Notes under the pieces: model-generated
Seen by the model: the letters and a program-made list of their open reading frames with translations, nothing else
Database searches by the model: none
Told to the model about the DNA's origin: nothing
Made by a program: the position numbers and the translations under genes
In this document: in pieces, positions 29,133 through 38,104 of the stretch
Position numbering within the stretch: position 1 is the first letter of the stretch
Layout: each line of letters opens with the position of its first letter
Assembly: GCA_024639765.1 (NCBI GenBank)
Contig: JAHEHU010000007.1
Coordinates: forward strand, 1-55,352
Source: Eudoraea sp.
GTDB taxonomy: Bacteria > Bacteroidota > Bacteroidia > Flavobacteriales > Flavobacteriaceae
Direction of reading: 5' to 3'
Length of the DNA: 55,352 bases

Positions 29133-29354
29133 TTAGGGAACGGGATCATAACCGCTGCCACCCCATGGGTGACAACTAAAGATTCGCTTTAACGCGAGCC
29201 ATCCGCCCTTGAATAACCCATGTTTTTTTAAAGCTTCCAGGGTGTATTGGGAGCAGGTAGGGGAGTATCTGCAGCTCGATGGGGTATAAGGCGAGATGAG
29301 AAGCTGATAGGCTCGTACCAGGAAAACAAAAGGGGCTATCAGAATTTTTTTCAT
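29133..29354 (-). CDS. yidD: Membrane protein insertion efficiency factor YidD
   Basis: 73 residues, usual for YidD. The whole chain is diagnostic: [11 protein letters not shown]-type helix, [21 protein letters not shown] and [15 protein letters not shown] with the conserved Cys residues. It assists YidC in inserting membrane proteins. Its ATG overlaps the cysS stop by four bases (ATGA), showing translational coupling. Confidence 0.96.
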   Translation of the reverse strand: MKKILIAPFVFLVRAYQLLISPYTPSSCRYSPTCSQYTLEALKKHGLFKGGWLALKRIFSCHPWGGSGYDPVP

Positions 29355-30832
29355 GAAATACTAAAGGTAGTTCCTTCTTTGCCATCTTTTAAATGGATAC
29401 CCATGCCAGCCAATTCATCCCTGATTTTATCAGAAGTAGCAAAATCCTTCCCGGCCCTTGCCTCATTCCGCATCTGTATCAATAGGGATACAACTCCGGA
29501 AAGTTTGTCCGAGATCGTATTGGCCTGGTCCTGTGACTCCAGGCCCAGTACCTCAAAAACAAAATCGTTCATGCTTTTGGAAAGCAGTTGAAGATCATCC
29601 CCCGAGATACGTTCTTTTCCTTCTTTGACAAGGTTAATGAATTTCACCCCTTCAAATAGTGTTGCTATCAAAATGGGGGTATTGAAATCATCATTCATGG
29701 CATCATAACAACGTTGTTGCCATGCCTTGATATCTATCGTAGAGGATGAACTTGTTTCCAGACCGTCCAATACCTTTAAGGCTTCCATAAGCCTGAAATA
29801 TCCTTTTTCTGAGGCCAGCAATGCCTCGTCACTAAGATCTAAAATACTGGTATAATGTGCCTGCATCATAAAAAAGCGCACTACGGATGGCGGATACGCT
29901 TTACTGAGAATGTTGTTATCCCCGGTAAAGATCTCATTAGGAAGAATATTATTGCCGGTAGACTTGGCCATTTTCTTTCCATTCATGGTAAGCATATTAG
30001 CGTGCAGCCAATAGTGCACCGGACTTTGGCCATGAGATGCTTCAGACTGGGCTATCTCACATTCGTGATGTGGAAACTTAAGGTCCATGCCACCGCCGTG
30101 TATATCAAAGGTTTCACCAAGGTATTTTGTACTCATGGCGGTACACTCCAGATGCCAGCCGGGAAATCCATCACCCCAGGGAGATGGCCACCGCATAATG
30201 TGCTGAGGTTCTGCTTTTTTCCAAAGGGCAAAATCCTGTGGATTTTGTTTTTCGTCCTGTGCGGTCAATTCGCGAGTATTGGAGATCATATCCTCCAGTT
30301 TACGACCACTCAGTTTTCCATATTCATAGGTCTCGTTGAATTTCTTCACATCGAAGTAAACAGAGCCGTTGATCTCATAGGCAAATCCTTTTTCAAGAAT
30401 ATCCTTTATGATCTCTATCTGTTCAATGATATGGCCCGTAGCTGTAGGTTCAATGCTTGGAGAAAGAAAATTGAATTTTTGCAAGATATTATGAAAGTCC
30501 ACCGTATAACGCTGCACCACTTCCATTGGTTCTATCTGCTCCAATCGTGCTTTTTTGGCGATCTTATCTTCCCCATCATCAGCGTCATCCACTAAGTGTC
30601 CTGCGTCCGTAATATTTCTAACGTAGCGTACCTTATAATCCAGGTGTCTCAGGTAGCGAAAGATCATATCAAAGGACATAAACGTACGGCAGTTTCCCAA
30701 ATGTACATTACTGTAGACCGTAGGGCCACAAACATACATTCCTACGTTTCCTTCATTGATAGGTTTAAAGACCTCCTTCTTTCCGGAAAGTGAATTGTAA
30801 ACTTTGAGAATTTGATTTTTATAGAGGGCCAT
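29351..30832 (-). CDS. cysS: Cysteine-tRNA ligase
   Basis: 493 residues. Class I synthetase. The N-terminal zinc Cys lies in [15 protein letters not shown] (HLGN replaces HIGH), other zinc ligands in [10 protein letters not shown] and FPHHECE, and the second signature is [10 protein letters not shown] (KMAKS in place of KMSKS). These variants recur in Bacteroidota and are compatible with activity. The C-terminal helical anticodon-binding part follows. It lies 16 bases after folE and overlaps yidD. Confidence 0.97.
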   Translation of the reverse strand: MALYKNQILKVYNSLSGKKEVFKPINEGNVGMYVCGPTVYSNVHLGNCRTFMSFDMIFRYLRHLDYKVRYVRNITDAGHLVDDADDGEDKIAKKARLEQIEPMEVVQRYTVDFHNILQKFNFLSPSIEPTATGHIIEQIEIIKDILEKGFAYEINGSVYFDVKKFNETYEYGKLSGRKLEDMISNTRELTAQDEKQNPQDFALWKKAEPQHIMRWPSPWGDGFPGWHLECTAMSTKYLGETFDIHGGGMDLKFPHHECEIAQSEASHGQSPVHYWLHANMLTMNGKKMAKSTGNNILPNEIFTGDNNILSKAYPPSVVRFFMMQAHYTSILDLSDEALLASEKGYFRLMEALKVLDGLETSSSSTIDIKAWQQRCYDAMNDDFNTPILIATLFEGVKFINLVKEGKERISGDDLQLLSKSMNDFVFEVLGLESQDQANTISDKLSGVVSLLIQMRNEARAGKDFATSDKIRDELAGMGIHLKDGKEGTTFSIS

Positions 30833-30848
30833 TGGGGTTTACGATCGC

Positions 30849-31529
30849 TTAAAAACTGGTTTCCAGTTTAATGTACTCTAAAAATTCCTTTCGGACGCCT
30901 TCTTCTTTGAAACGCCCACCGTATTCTGCCGTAACCGTACTGCTATCCACATCACGGATACCTCTGGAATTTACGCAGAGATGTTTGGCATCTATCACGC
31001 AGGCTACATCATCTGTTCCAAGGACCTTTTGTAACTCACGTACTATCTGAATATTCATTCTTTCCTGAACCTGTGGTCTTTTTGCAAAATAGTCCACGAT
31101 CCGGTTCATTTTGGAAAGGCCAACTACCGTTCCCTTGGAAATATAAGCGATATGAGCTTTCCCCACGATTGGAAGCATATGGTGCTCACAGGTAGAGTAC
31201 ACGGTAATATTCTTTTCTACAAGCATTTCACCGTACTTGTACTTGTTTTTAAAAGTGGATGACTTGGGTTTGTTATCGGGATGTAAGCCGCTAAAGATCT
31301 CATCTACATACATCTTCGCTACCCGCTTTGGGGTGCCGTTGAGACTGTCATCATCAAGATCAAGACCCAGCGTAAGCATTATATCTCGTACGCTCTCTTC
31401 AATCCGCTCAATTTTTTCCTGATCGGTCAATACAAAGGCATCGGGCCTTATGGGGGTATCTTCGGCTGAAGAAACATGATCGTCGCCTACTGACTCAAAA
31501 TGATCTTCCAAAGTACTCTTTATTTTCAT
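30849..31529 (-). CDS. folE: GTP cyclohydrolase I
   Basis: 226 residues. Zinc ligands Cys114 and His117 in CEHHMLP and Cys185 in HLCVNSRG; GLSKMNRIVDYFAKRPQVQE and the C-terminal Arg/Glu-rich end are typical. It turns GTP into dihydroneopterin triphosphate, the first step to folate. The first about 35 residues are an acidic, probably disordered extension. First gene of a leftward operon with cysS, yidD, lgt and a DUF192 gene. Confidence 0.97.
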   Translation of the reverse strand: MKIKSTLEDHFESVGDDHVSSAEDTPIRPDAFVLTDQEKIERIEESVRDIMLTLGLDLDDDSLNGTPKRVAKMYVDEIFSGLHPDNKPKSSTFKNKYKYGEMLVEKNITVYSTCEHHMLPIVGKAHIAYISKGTVVGLSKMNRIVDYFAKRPQVQERMNIQIVRELQKVLGTDDVACVIDAKHLCVNSRGIRDVDSSTVTAEYGGRFKEEGVRKEFLEYIKLETSF

Positions 31530-31552
31530 TTTCTATTCGCTTAGACAAAGGG

Positions 31553-31560
31553 CAAAGATA
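31553..31560 (-). promoter_or_regulatory. Candidate -7 box of the folE operon
   Basis: TATCTTTG on the minus strand, 24 bases before the folE ATG, fits TAnnTTTG. A TTG at the expected distance is not seen. Confidence 0.45.
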
Positions 31561-31670
31561 TACATAAAATGGCACTTTACGCGTCGTTTGGGACCGTACA
31601 CAACATAAATTAGTGTTAAGGAAGCAAGACGTGTATTTTTAACTTTTAACATGTTAAGGTGTACGATCTA

Positions 31671-33476
31671 ATGAGAATACCTGTAGGTTTTCTGTGCTTT
31701 TTTATGATGTTGGGCCTCTCGGAGGTTTCGGCTCAGGTGGCAGATGATTGCCTTAATGCTATTCCCATTTGCAGTAATACCCCTGTGAACGGAGGTACAT
31801 CTGGCTATGGAACAGACGACTTTGGCGGTGCACCAAACAGCGGATGTCTGGAACCAACTATCACCGGTTTTATAGAATCAAATTCTGCCTGGTATCGTTT
31901 CCGGGCGGGAGCTGCAGGAGAGCTTGGGTTCAATATTGGATTCGATTCTTCAGAGGATTGGGATTTTGCATTATACAGAGCATCAGATTGTGCCACATTA
32001 GGCGATCCTATCCGTTGTAACTTTTTTGACAATGGGGATGAGGATACGTATATGGGGGTAGGGGAGGATCCAACTGGTAATTCCACTAATGTACAATACG
32101 AAGATTGGATACAGGTGACAGCAGGAGAAGACTACTATCTCCTCATTAATAATTTTAGCAACAGCAATTCTGGTTTTTCAATACAATTTTCGGGACAGAT
32201 CTTTGAAACGAATCCGAATGATGCACTAGACTGTTCTATTATCAATAATTTACTGGGTGCCCCTATTGCGGCCTGTGACAATGAGACCATACTATTGGAT
32301 GCTACTACAACGGGTGCACTGGGATATACCTGGTATAGTGATACAGGTAGTGGGTACCAAGTGTTAGCCGGAGAAACTGCGGCAACCTTATCGCTGACCA
32401 CTTCCGCCATGTACAGGGTTCAGGTGGCAATGCCTGCCCCTCCCAATATCATTAGTGAGGTACAGGTAGCATTTTCAATAGCGCCTACCACAGATGCCAT
32501 AGTGGATGAGGCCGTATGTGTTGAAAGTGGTATTTATGATCTCAATCAAAAAGATATGGAGGCGTTGGGTACACAAGACCCTTTAACCCATGTGGTAAGC
32601 TATCACTCAAGTCTGGCCGATGCCAATAATGGTATAAACGCATTGCCAAAACAATATTCGGTTTCTTCCGGGACCGAAACTATATATGTACGTGTTTCAA
32701 GTCTTCAGAATCCAAGATGTTTTGATGCCTCCGAGCAGTTCACTTTAGAGGGCGTCATTACTCCGGAGTTAACATTTGATGATACCATCTTCATATGTGA
32801 AAATACAACAGGAGAAGCTATTGGTGAACTCTTTCCAAATGCGCAATACACCTATACCTGGGATACAGGAGAAACAACGCCAAGTATTCTGGTAACGCAG
32901 TCGGGACAATATACACTTACTGTCATCAATACCACCTCGGGCCTTAATTGCACGGCAAGCAGGACCGTGAATGTAATTGTTTCAGAAGTGCCTGTTATCT
33001 CTGATGTGCTCATAGATGATCTACAGACCGTCAATACCATAGAGATCGTAAACGAGGTGGAAGGCAATTTTGAATATCAGCTAGATGTGGGACCTTTTCA
33101 ACTATCTTCAGTATTTACCGAAGTTAGTCCGGGCATGCATACGGTCACCATCAATGACCTCAACGGTTGTGGAAGTATATCGGAAACCATCATAGTAGTG
33201 GGCTTTGCTACCTTTTTCACCCCAAATGGGGATGGAGCTAATGATTTTTGGCATGTGCTGGGTATTGAGACCCTTCAGGAACCTGTAGTTCAGATCTATG
33301 ATCGGTTTGGAAAATTATTGATCGTCATGGAGGAAGATTATCTGGGGTGGGATGGAACCTATAATGGCGCGCCGGTCCCTGCTTCAGATTATTGGTTTAA
33401 AGTGTCCTATCTGAACACCAATGATCAGCGTGTAGAGGCTAAATATGTCAATAATCACTTCTCTTTAAGAAGATAA
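31671..33476 (+). CDS. Secreted protein with gliding-motility-type (T9SS type B) C-terminal domain
   Basis: 601 residues from ATG 31671; a GTG at 31659 is in frame but precedes the signal peptide. Signal peptide about 1-22 (SEVSAQ). An N-terminal beta-domain contains CLNAIPICSN, WYRFRAG, WDFALYRASDC and EDYYLLINNFSN. Central Ig-like modules follow, one with ICENTTGEAIGELFPNA. The C-terminal about 90 residues are the gliding-motility-associated domain: FFTPNGDGANDFW, VQIYDRFGKLL, GWDGTYNGAPVPASDYWFKV and the basic end HFSLRR. That tail directs type IX secretion (type B). It is followed by a shorter paralogue. Confidence 0.9.
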   Translation: MRIPVGFLCFFMMLGLSEVSAQVADDCLNAIPICSNTPVNGGTSGYGTDDFGGAPNSGCLEPTITGFIESNSAWYRFRAGAAGELGFNIGFDSSEDWDFALYRASDCATLGDPIRCNFFDNGDEDTYMGVGEDPTGNSTNVQYEDWIQVTAGEDYYLLINNFSNSNSGFSIQFSGQIFETNPNDALDCSIINNLLGAPIAACDNETILLDATTTGALGYTWYSDTGSGYQVLAGETAATLSLTTSAMYRVQVAMPAPPNIISEVQVAFSIAPTTDAIVDEAVCVESGIYDLNQKDMEALGTQDPLTHVVSYHSSLADANNGINALPKQYSVSSGTETIYVRVSSLQNPRCFDASEQFTLEGVITPELTFDDTIFICENTTGEAIGELFPNAQYTYTWDTGETTPSILVTQSGQYTLTVINTTSGLNCTASRTVNVIVSEVPVISDVLIDDLQTVNTIEIVNEVEGNFEYQLDVGPFQLSSVFTEVSPGMHTVTINDLNGCGSISETIIVVGFATFFTPNGDGANDFWHVLGIETLQEPVVQIYDRFGKLLIVMEEDYLGWDGTYNGAPVPASDYWFKVSYLNTNDQRVEAKYVNNHFSLRR

Positions 33477-33605
33477 TTGATCGAATTCCATATTTGGGAA
33501 TCCGTTTATCGATTAACGGTCAAAAAAAGGGTCGTAATTATACTAAAATCATTGCCTACCAGTTATACATACTGTTTAACAGTCTTTTTGATGGCCCCAA
33601 ACCCT

Positions 33606-35018
33606 ATGCAGAAATACCTGTGCTTTACAGCAATGCTTTTCCTATGTTTGATAAGCATGCATGCCCAGAACTCACCGGATTGTAGAAGTGCCATCCCCGT
33701 GTGTGCGGATGCTCCTATTTTATCATTTGCCGATGGAGGAGGAGATATTGACGATTTTGATCCGGATGTGATCCGGGAAACAGGCTGTCTTGAGAAGGGG
33801 AGTGTAAGTTCGGCTAACATAGAAAATAATACCTCTTGGTACGTATTCCGTGCCGGTACCCGTGGTCAAATAGGTTTCGATATTGAGGCATTGCCAGGAA
33901 CTAGTGGTAGTGTTACCGCTGAATGGGATTTTGCCTTGTACGGACCCGATGTGGACTGTGGCAGCATAAGTAACGGTTCTGCACAACCCATCAGATGTAA
34001 CTATGAGGTTAACGACACAAATTTTACAGGAATAGGCGTTAATCCGGAAAATGGCCAGGTTGGAGCACCTAATTTAACGGGGAGCCAGAACACCTATGAT
34101 GATTGGCTTATAGTGGAAGAGGGAGAGATCTATTATCTGCTCATTAATAATTTCAACACCAATTTTGATGGCGATCCTGAACCCTTTTCACTCACCTTTA
34201 CGGGCTATTCTGTAGATCAGGACCAAAATACGGCACTGGATTGTACACTGCGAGATGAATTTCTGGGTCTGGATATAGTTGCCTGTGAAGGCGACCCGGA
34301 TATTGTCCTTAGTGCGTTGAATTCTCCTGCCGGACCTGCAATATCGAATGTTACCTGGAGTGTGGATTACGATGATGATGGCACCATTGATGCGGTGCTG
34401 GCTTCCGGCCCTACGGAGACAGAACTGACCGTAACAAGTCCTAATTCTGGCCGCTATTTTGTAGAGATATTGACAACACTGGCAACCACCATTACGGATG
34501 ATATTCTTATCACTTTTTACGGGATACCCGTGTTAGATGAGGTGATCATTTTAGACGACCTATCGGATAGTAATAATGTAGAAATAGTGGTAGATGGTGA
34601 TGGTAGTTACGAATACGCTATCAATGGAGGTGATTTTCAGGATTCACCAATCTTTTTCGATATTCCTCCGGGCGAAAATACAGTGATCATAAATGATAAG
34701 AATGGCTGCGGCTTTACAGATCCTATTCCATTTTTGGTAGTGGGCTATCCCAAATTTTTCACACCTAACGGAGACGGGATACACGATGCATGGAACATTC
34801 TGGGTATTGAGACCTTAACAGATCCTGTGGTCTTTATATTTGATCGCTATGGTAAATTAATAAAGCAATTAGATGAAACCACCATTGGCTGGGACGGCAC
34901 CTTTAATGGCAGGCCCATGCCTTCTTCTGATTATTGGTTCCGATTAGATTATGCGAGGGACGAACAGGGCATTCTGGTAGCCAATACCATACGCACCCAT
35001 TTCTCACTAAAACGATAA
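33606..35018 (+). CDS. Second secreted paralogue with gliding-motility-type (T9SS type B) tail
   Basis: 470 residues from ATG 33606 (MQKYLCFTAML); a start five codons upstream at 33591 is also possible. Signal peptide cleaved after SMHAQ. It matches the preceding gene in the N-terminal domain (CRSAIPVCAD, WYVFRAG, WDFALYG, YYLLINNFN) and in the last about 150 residues (FFTPNGDGIHDAWNILGIETL, FDRYGKLIK, GWDGTFNGRPMPSSDYWF, HFSLKR). It lacks the about 190-residue central Ig part of its neighbour. Tandem duplicates, probably co-transcribed, ending at a terminator. Confidence 0.9.
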   Translation: MQKYLCFTAMLFLCLISMHAQNSPDCRSAIPVCADAPILSFADGGGDIDDFDPDVIRETGCLEKGSVSSANIENNTSWYVFRAGTRGQIGFDIEALPGTSGSVTAEWDFALYGPDVDCGSISNGSAQPIRCNYEVNDTNFTGIGVNPENGQVGAPNLTGSQNTYDDWLIVEEGEIYYLLINNFNTNFDGDPEPFSLTFTGYSVDQDQNTALDCTLRDEFLGLDIVACEGDPDIVLSALNSPAGPAISNVTWSVDYDDDGTIDAVLASGPTETELTVTSPNSGRYFVEILTTLATTITDDILITFYGIPVLDEVIILDDLSDSNNVEIVVDGDGSYEYAINGGDFQDSPIFFDIPPGENTVIINDKNGCGFTDPIPFLVVGYPKFFTPNGDGIHDAWNILGIETLTDPVVFIFDRYGKLIKQLDETTIGWDGTFNGRPMPSSDYWFRLDYARDEQGILVANTIRTHFSLKR

Positions 35019-35019
35019 A

Positions 35020-35045
35020 AAAAAGCCGGGTATAACCGGCTTTTT
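35020..35045. terminator. Bidirectional intrinsic terminator
   Basis: Stem AAAAAGCCGG / CCGGCTTTTT with a 6-base loop, starting at the stop of the rightward secreted paralogue and 22 bases from the convergent porin stop. Confidence 0.9.
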
Positions 35046-35066
35046 AATTGTTCAATCTTTTTTATT

Positions 35067-36575
35067 TTACAAGTTCAGGGTATATCCTAAGGTGATGATG
35101 GTATTCGTGTTATCCACGAGTGCAGTACTGGGAAAACCAGTGGAAAATAATTGCTGGCGTGCGCTTTGCTCAGAGCGGCTATAGGCCAGATCTAGTCTGC
35201 TTCCCCCAAAATTAACTCCTATCCCGAAAGAAATGGCTTCCAGGTCTCCAATGGTTATACCATCCTGATAAGGACTACCTTCAAAGCGGTATCCTCCTCG
35301 GAGGCTCACATTATCTATCCTGTACTCGCCACCCAATCTAAAGGTGTTCACGTTGCCTAATTGAGTAGCAATAAAGGTGTTTTCATTATTGAACCTGGGA
35401 TCTGTTGTGGGCCGTAACTCTGCTTGAGCCATATCCTGATAGCCGTAATCAAAGCTCAAAAGGCCTTGAGGCCCGAAGATAATGGCCATACTTGCAGTTA
35501 CTTTCCCGGGTGTCCTAATACGGTAGGCATCAAAAAGGTTTACAACATTAAAGTCTATGAATCCGATCTCAGAGTCGGCCAGGTCCGAATTGATACGTTG
35601 TGAAGTATCATCTAAAAGTCGGTACCAGGTGGGAGATTGATAACTGCCACCTACGCGTACATTTTGATTTAATTTTGCTATAGCTCCCAGACTAAAAGAA
35701 AAGCCGGAACCCTCGGTGCGTAAATAATTGTCAAAATTCACAAATTGTATTTCAGAATTCAAATCATATCCGGTTTCGGTAAATTCGGTATATTCATCGA
35801 ATAAAATATCATGGAAATTCAGTGAGGCTCCTACGAACAAATTTTCCTGGTATTGACCCGAAAGATTGAGGGTGAGTTTACTGTTATATCCATTGGTTCT
35901 CCTAAAATATTCCTGATTCACTGTATTGTAGAGTGCATTGGAGACATAGGACGTATTGTTATCGTCGTTTTCATCCACGGGGTCTATAACACCACCATAA
36001 TAGCCTAAAAAGGCCTGTTGGTCCCTAAAACCAAGATTGGCGCCAATATCCAGATATGCTTCTTCAATAAATTCTCCGTCCTGTATCAGAAGGGGACCAA
36101 AAGGAACTCCCTGGGCAAAATCAAGGAAGTAATTATCAATTCCCTGATCGCTGTTACCAGTCGTAAACACTTCATTGTCAAAATTCCGAACCATATCGTA
36201 ATTGACCGCCAGGGCAACTTTTTGCCATGGTGAGCTTGTCGTCTTACTTTTGAAAACAAAAACGCCCCCTATTTGGTTGAGGTCGAATGAATTGCGCTCT
36301 TCTGTAGCCAGCGAACCGAAATAAGAAGATTCATTGCGCTGATTAAAATTAGACCCCGTAATTGTAAACAGGCTATTGGCAAAGATGGCTGATCCTGCCG
36401 GATTGATATTCAGTGACGATAGATCGCCTCCTACAGCTCCAAAAGCACCACCCATTCCCTGGAAACGAGCCGTTCCCTGGAGATTTTCAATACTGTATCT
36501 CAAAACGTCATCTATGTTCTGGGCAGAAACGGCCAGACATGACAGTCCTACGATGAAAGTTATAATTCTTTTCAT
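35067..36575 (-). CDS. OmpP1/FadL-family outer-membrane protein
   Basis: 502 residues. Signal peptide about 1-18 (LAVSAQ). The N-terminal plug-like region reads LRYSIENLQGTARFQGMGGAFGAVGGDLSSLNINPAGSA, the landmark of FadL/TodX-like proteins (the NPAG motif). A 14-strand-type barrel follows, ending TNTIITLGYTLNL. Such proteins pass hydrophobic compounds across the outer membrane. The substrate cannot be stated. It follows the GW-repeat lipoprotein gene on the same strand by 36 bases. Confidence 0.88.
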   Translation of the reverse strand: MKRIITFIVGLSCLAVSAQNIDDVLRYSIENLQGTARFQGMGGAFGAVGGDLSSLNINPAGSAIFANSLFTITGSNFNQRNESSYFGSLATEERNSFDLNQIGGVFVFKSKTTSSPWQKVALAVNYDMVRNFDNEVFTTGNSDQGIDNYFLDFAQGVPFGPLLIQDGEFIEEAYLDIGANLGFRDQQAFLGYYGGVIDPVDENDDNNTSYVSNALYNTVNQEYFRRTNGYNSKLTLNLSGQYQENLFVGASLNFHDILFDEYTEFTETGYDLNSEIQFVNFDNYLRTEGSGFSFSLGAIAKLNQNVRVGGSYQSPTWYRLLDDTSQRINSDLADSEIGFIDFNVVNLFDAYRIRTPGKVTASMAIIFGPQGLLSFDYGYQDMAQAELRPTTDPRFNNENTFIATQLGNVNTFRLGGEYRIDNVSLRGGYRFEGSPYQDGITIGDLEAISFGIGVNFGGSRLDLAYSRSEQSARQQLFSTGFPSTALVDNTNTIITLGYTLNL

Positions 36576-36611
36576 TTTCCTACGATTTTAATGTTGAATG
36601 TAGAGGGATTA

Positions 36612-37979
36612 TTAATTATTTCTTCCGCCCCGGCTTCCACCTGAGGATCTTCCTCCGGAAGACCTTCCACCAGATGATCTGCTACTGCCGCCAGAACTTC
36701 TAACGCTCCCAGAGCTCCTGGAACTTCCCGAGGAACTCCTCATACTGCCAGAACTTCTTGAACTTCTGGAAGAACTTCTCATACTGCCAGAACTTCTCGA
36801 ACTTCTTGAGCTCCCCGAACTGCGATAGTTTCCAGAGCTTCTTGAACTTCTCGCCGAGGATGAGGATCTGGAATACCCAGATGATCTAGGGGTATTGGAT
36901 CTATAACTTCGGCTCGCTGCCGACGAACGCGCCGCATTACCACTACTTCTCCTATATGAATTGGAACGCATTGCTGATGATGAATTCCCATAAGATCTGT
37001 TCTGAATAGCGCTTCTGTTGTAGCTTGGAGAGGTACGCGTACTTCTGCTAGAGCGATAACTCCTGTTTCTATTAATAGCATCTGCACTCACCGTGCGCCT
37101 GGCCGTGGTGCCACCCCTATAGCTCGAAGACCTACGAACACCATTCCTGGCAGAAATATTAGATCTTCCGCTAGTGCTTCTCAAACGTGTATTGTTGCTT
37201 CTTGGAGTTCCCAGATTAGATCTCCCCCGATACGAATTTGATGCTAAAGAATTTCTGTTGTAATATCCTCTTCTGGAATTATTATATCCGTAATATGGAT
37301 ATCCGTTAAAACCTCTTCTTCCCCATCCGTAATTCCAGGCATAGGCTCCGCCCCAACCCCAGCCGGCGTTCCAGCCCCAGTTGTTCCAGCCCCAGCCAGC
37401 GTTCCAACCCCAGCCGCCATTCCAGCCCCAGTTGTTCCATCCCCAGCCAGCGTTCCAACCCCAGCCGCCATTCCAGCCCCAGTTGTTCCAACCCCAGTTG
37501 TTCCATCTCCACGGATTATATAAGCCGCCATAATACCAGCCACTGTATCCCCAGAAGGGATCAGCCAAGATAGGGTTAATTCCATATCCCCAATTGTCGT
37601 TAAAATTAATTGTGACATTGGTTGGGTTTTCACCCCATCCGGCATTGCCGGCATACGTATTGTTCTGATCAAAATAATTGGTATCTCCTTCAAAATTCAG
37701 GCTGTCATTTTCTATATTACTATTGTAGTCATCTACATCCGTAAATATCTCACTATCCATGATTTGGTCTATTTCCTGAGCTTTCTGACCAAAATAGTCT
37801 CCATAAACGCCGTCCTCATTCTTCTTCTGGGTTTGCTGAACAGTTCTAGGAGCATTGTACACACTAGGTTGCTCCACACCGGTAGTATATACTCCGTCAT
37901 TATCGTAATAGGATGCTTGTTGATACGAACCGCAAGAGGCTACAATGGTAGCTAGTAGTCCCAGGCTTAACATTTTCAT
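36612..37979 (-). CDS. GW-repeat, Ser/Arg-rich lipoprotein of unknown function
   Basis: 455 residues from ATG 37979; an in-frame start at 38009 adds ten residues before the signal peptide. Cys16 in the lipobox IVASC. Residues about 30-125 are polar and Asn/Asp-rich. Residues about 158-220 are a low-complexity array of WGWNNWGWNGG-like units with about half Trp and Gly. Residues about 240-455 are a basic tail of Arg, Ser and Gly (RSSGS, SYRSS) with few hydrophobics. A surface-anchored adhesive or wall-binding role is possible but not shown. Divergent from proS; co-directional with the FadL-type gene. Confidence 0.8.
   Translation of the reverse strand: MKMLSLGLLATIVASCGSYQQASYYDNDGVYTTGVEQPSVYNAPRTVQQTQKKNEDGVYGDYFGQKAQEIDQIMDSEIFTDVDDYNSNIENDSLNFEGDTNYFDQNNTYAGNAGWGENPTNVTINFNDNWGYGINPILADPFWGYSGWYYGGLYNPWRWNNWGWNNWGWNGGWGWNAGWGWNNWGWNGGWGWNAGWGWNNWGWNAGWGWGGAYAWNYGWGRRGFNGYPYYGYNNSRRGYYNRNSLASNSYRGRSNLGTPRSNNTRLRSTSGRSNISARNGVRRSSSYRGGTTARRTVSADAINRNRSYRSSRSTRTSPSYNRSAIQNRSYGNSSSAMRSNSYRRSSGNAARSSAASRSYRSNTPRSSGYSRSSSSARSSRSSGNYRSSGSSRSSRSSGSMRSSSRSSRSSGSMRSSSGSSRSSGSVRSSGGSSRSSGGRSSGGRSSGGSRGGRNN
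37381..37512 (-). repeat. 51-bp tandem repeat in the GW-repeat gene
   Basis: Units 37381-37431 and 37432-37482 are 51 bases long and differ at two adjacent positions; a partial third unit follows. Each encodes 17 residues of the Trp/Gly/Asn array. Such near-identity implies recent or ongoing duplication by slippage. Confidence 0.9.
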
Positions 37980-38024
37980 GGTTTTTGGGCGGGGTAAGGA
38001 ATGTATCATGAGTATAAATTTATA

Positions 38025-38055
38025 TTGTTGAACATATTAAAAATAGTTAGTTTTG
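38025..38055 (+). promoter_or_regulatory. Promoter of proS
   Basis: TTG at 38025-38027, 20-base spacer, TAGTTTTG at 38048-38055, which is about 50 bases before the proS ATG. A second TTG at 38028-38030 gives a 17-base spacer. Confidence 0.65.
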
Positions 38056-38104
38056 CCCAACTATTCTTGACATAAGTTGCAAGTTTTGTGCCAAAGTACA
38101 ATAG

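Noticed and set aside
33477-33605. Extended N-terminus of the second secreted paralogue
   Set aside because: The frame is open back to the previous stop, but the signal peptide starts at 33606 (or 33591), and the paralogue supports that start.
37381-37512. CRISPR-like array
   Set aside because: The 51-base units abut without spacers and lie in frame within a gene, so this is a coding tandem repeat.
37244-37693. Gly/Ala/Thr-rich repeat frame within the GW-repeat gene
   Set aside because: An alternative frame of the 51-bp repeats; it has no signal peptide or known domain, while the GW frame continues to a proper lipobox.
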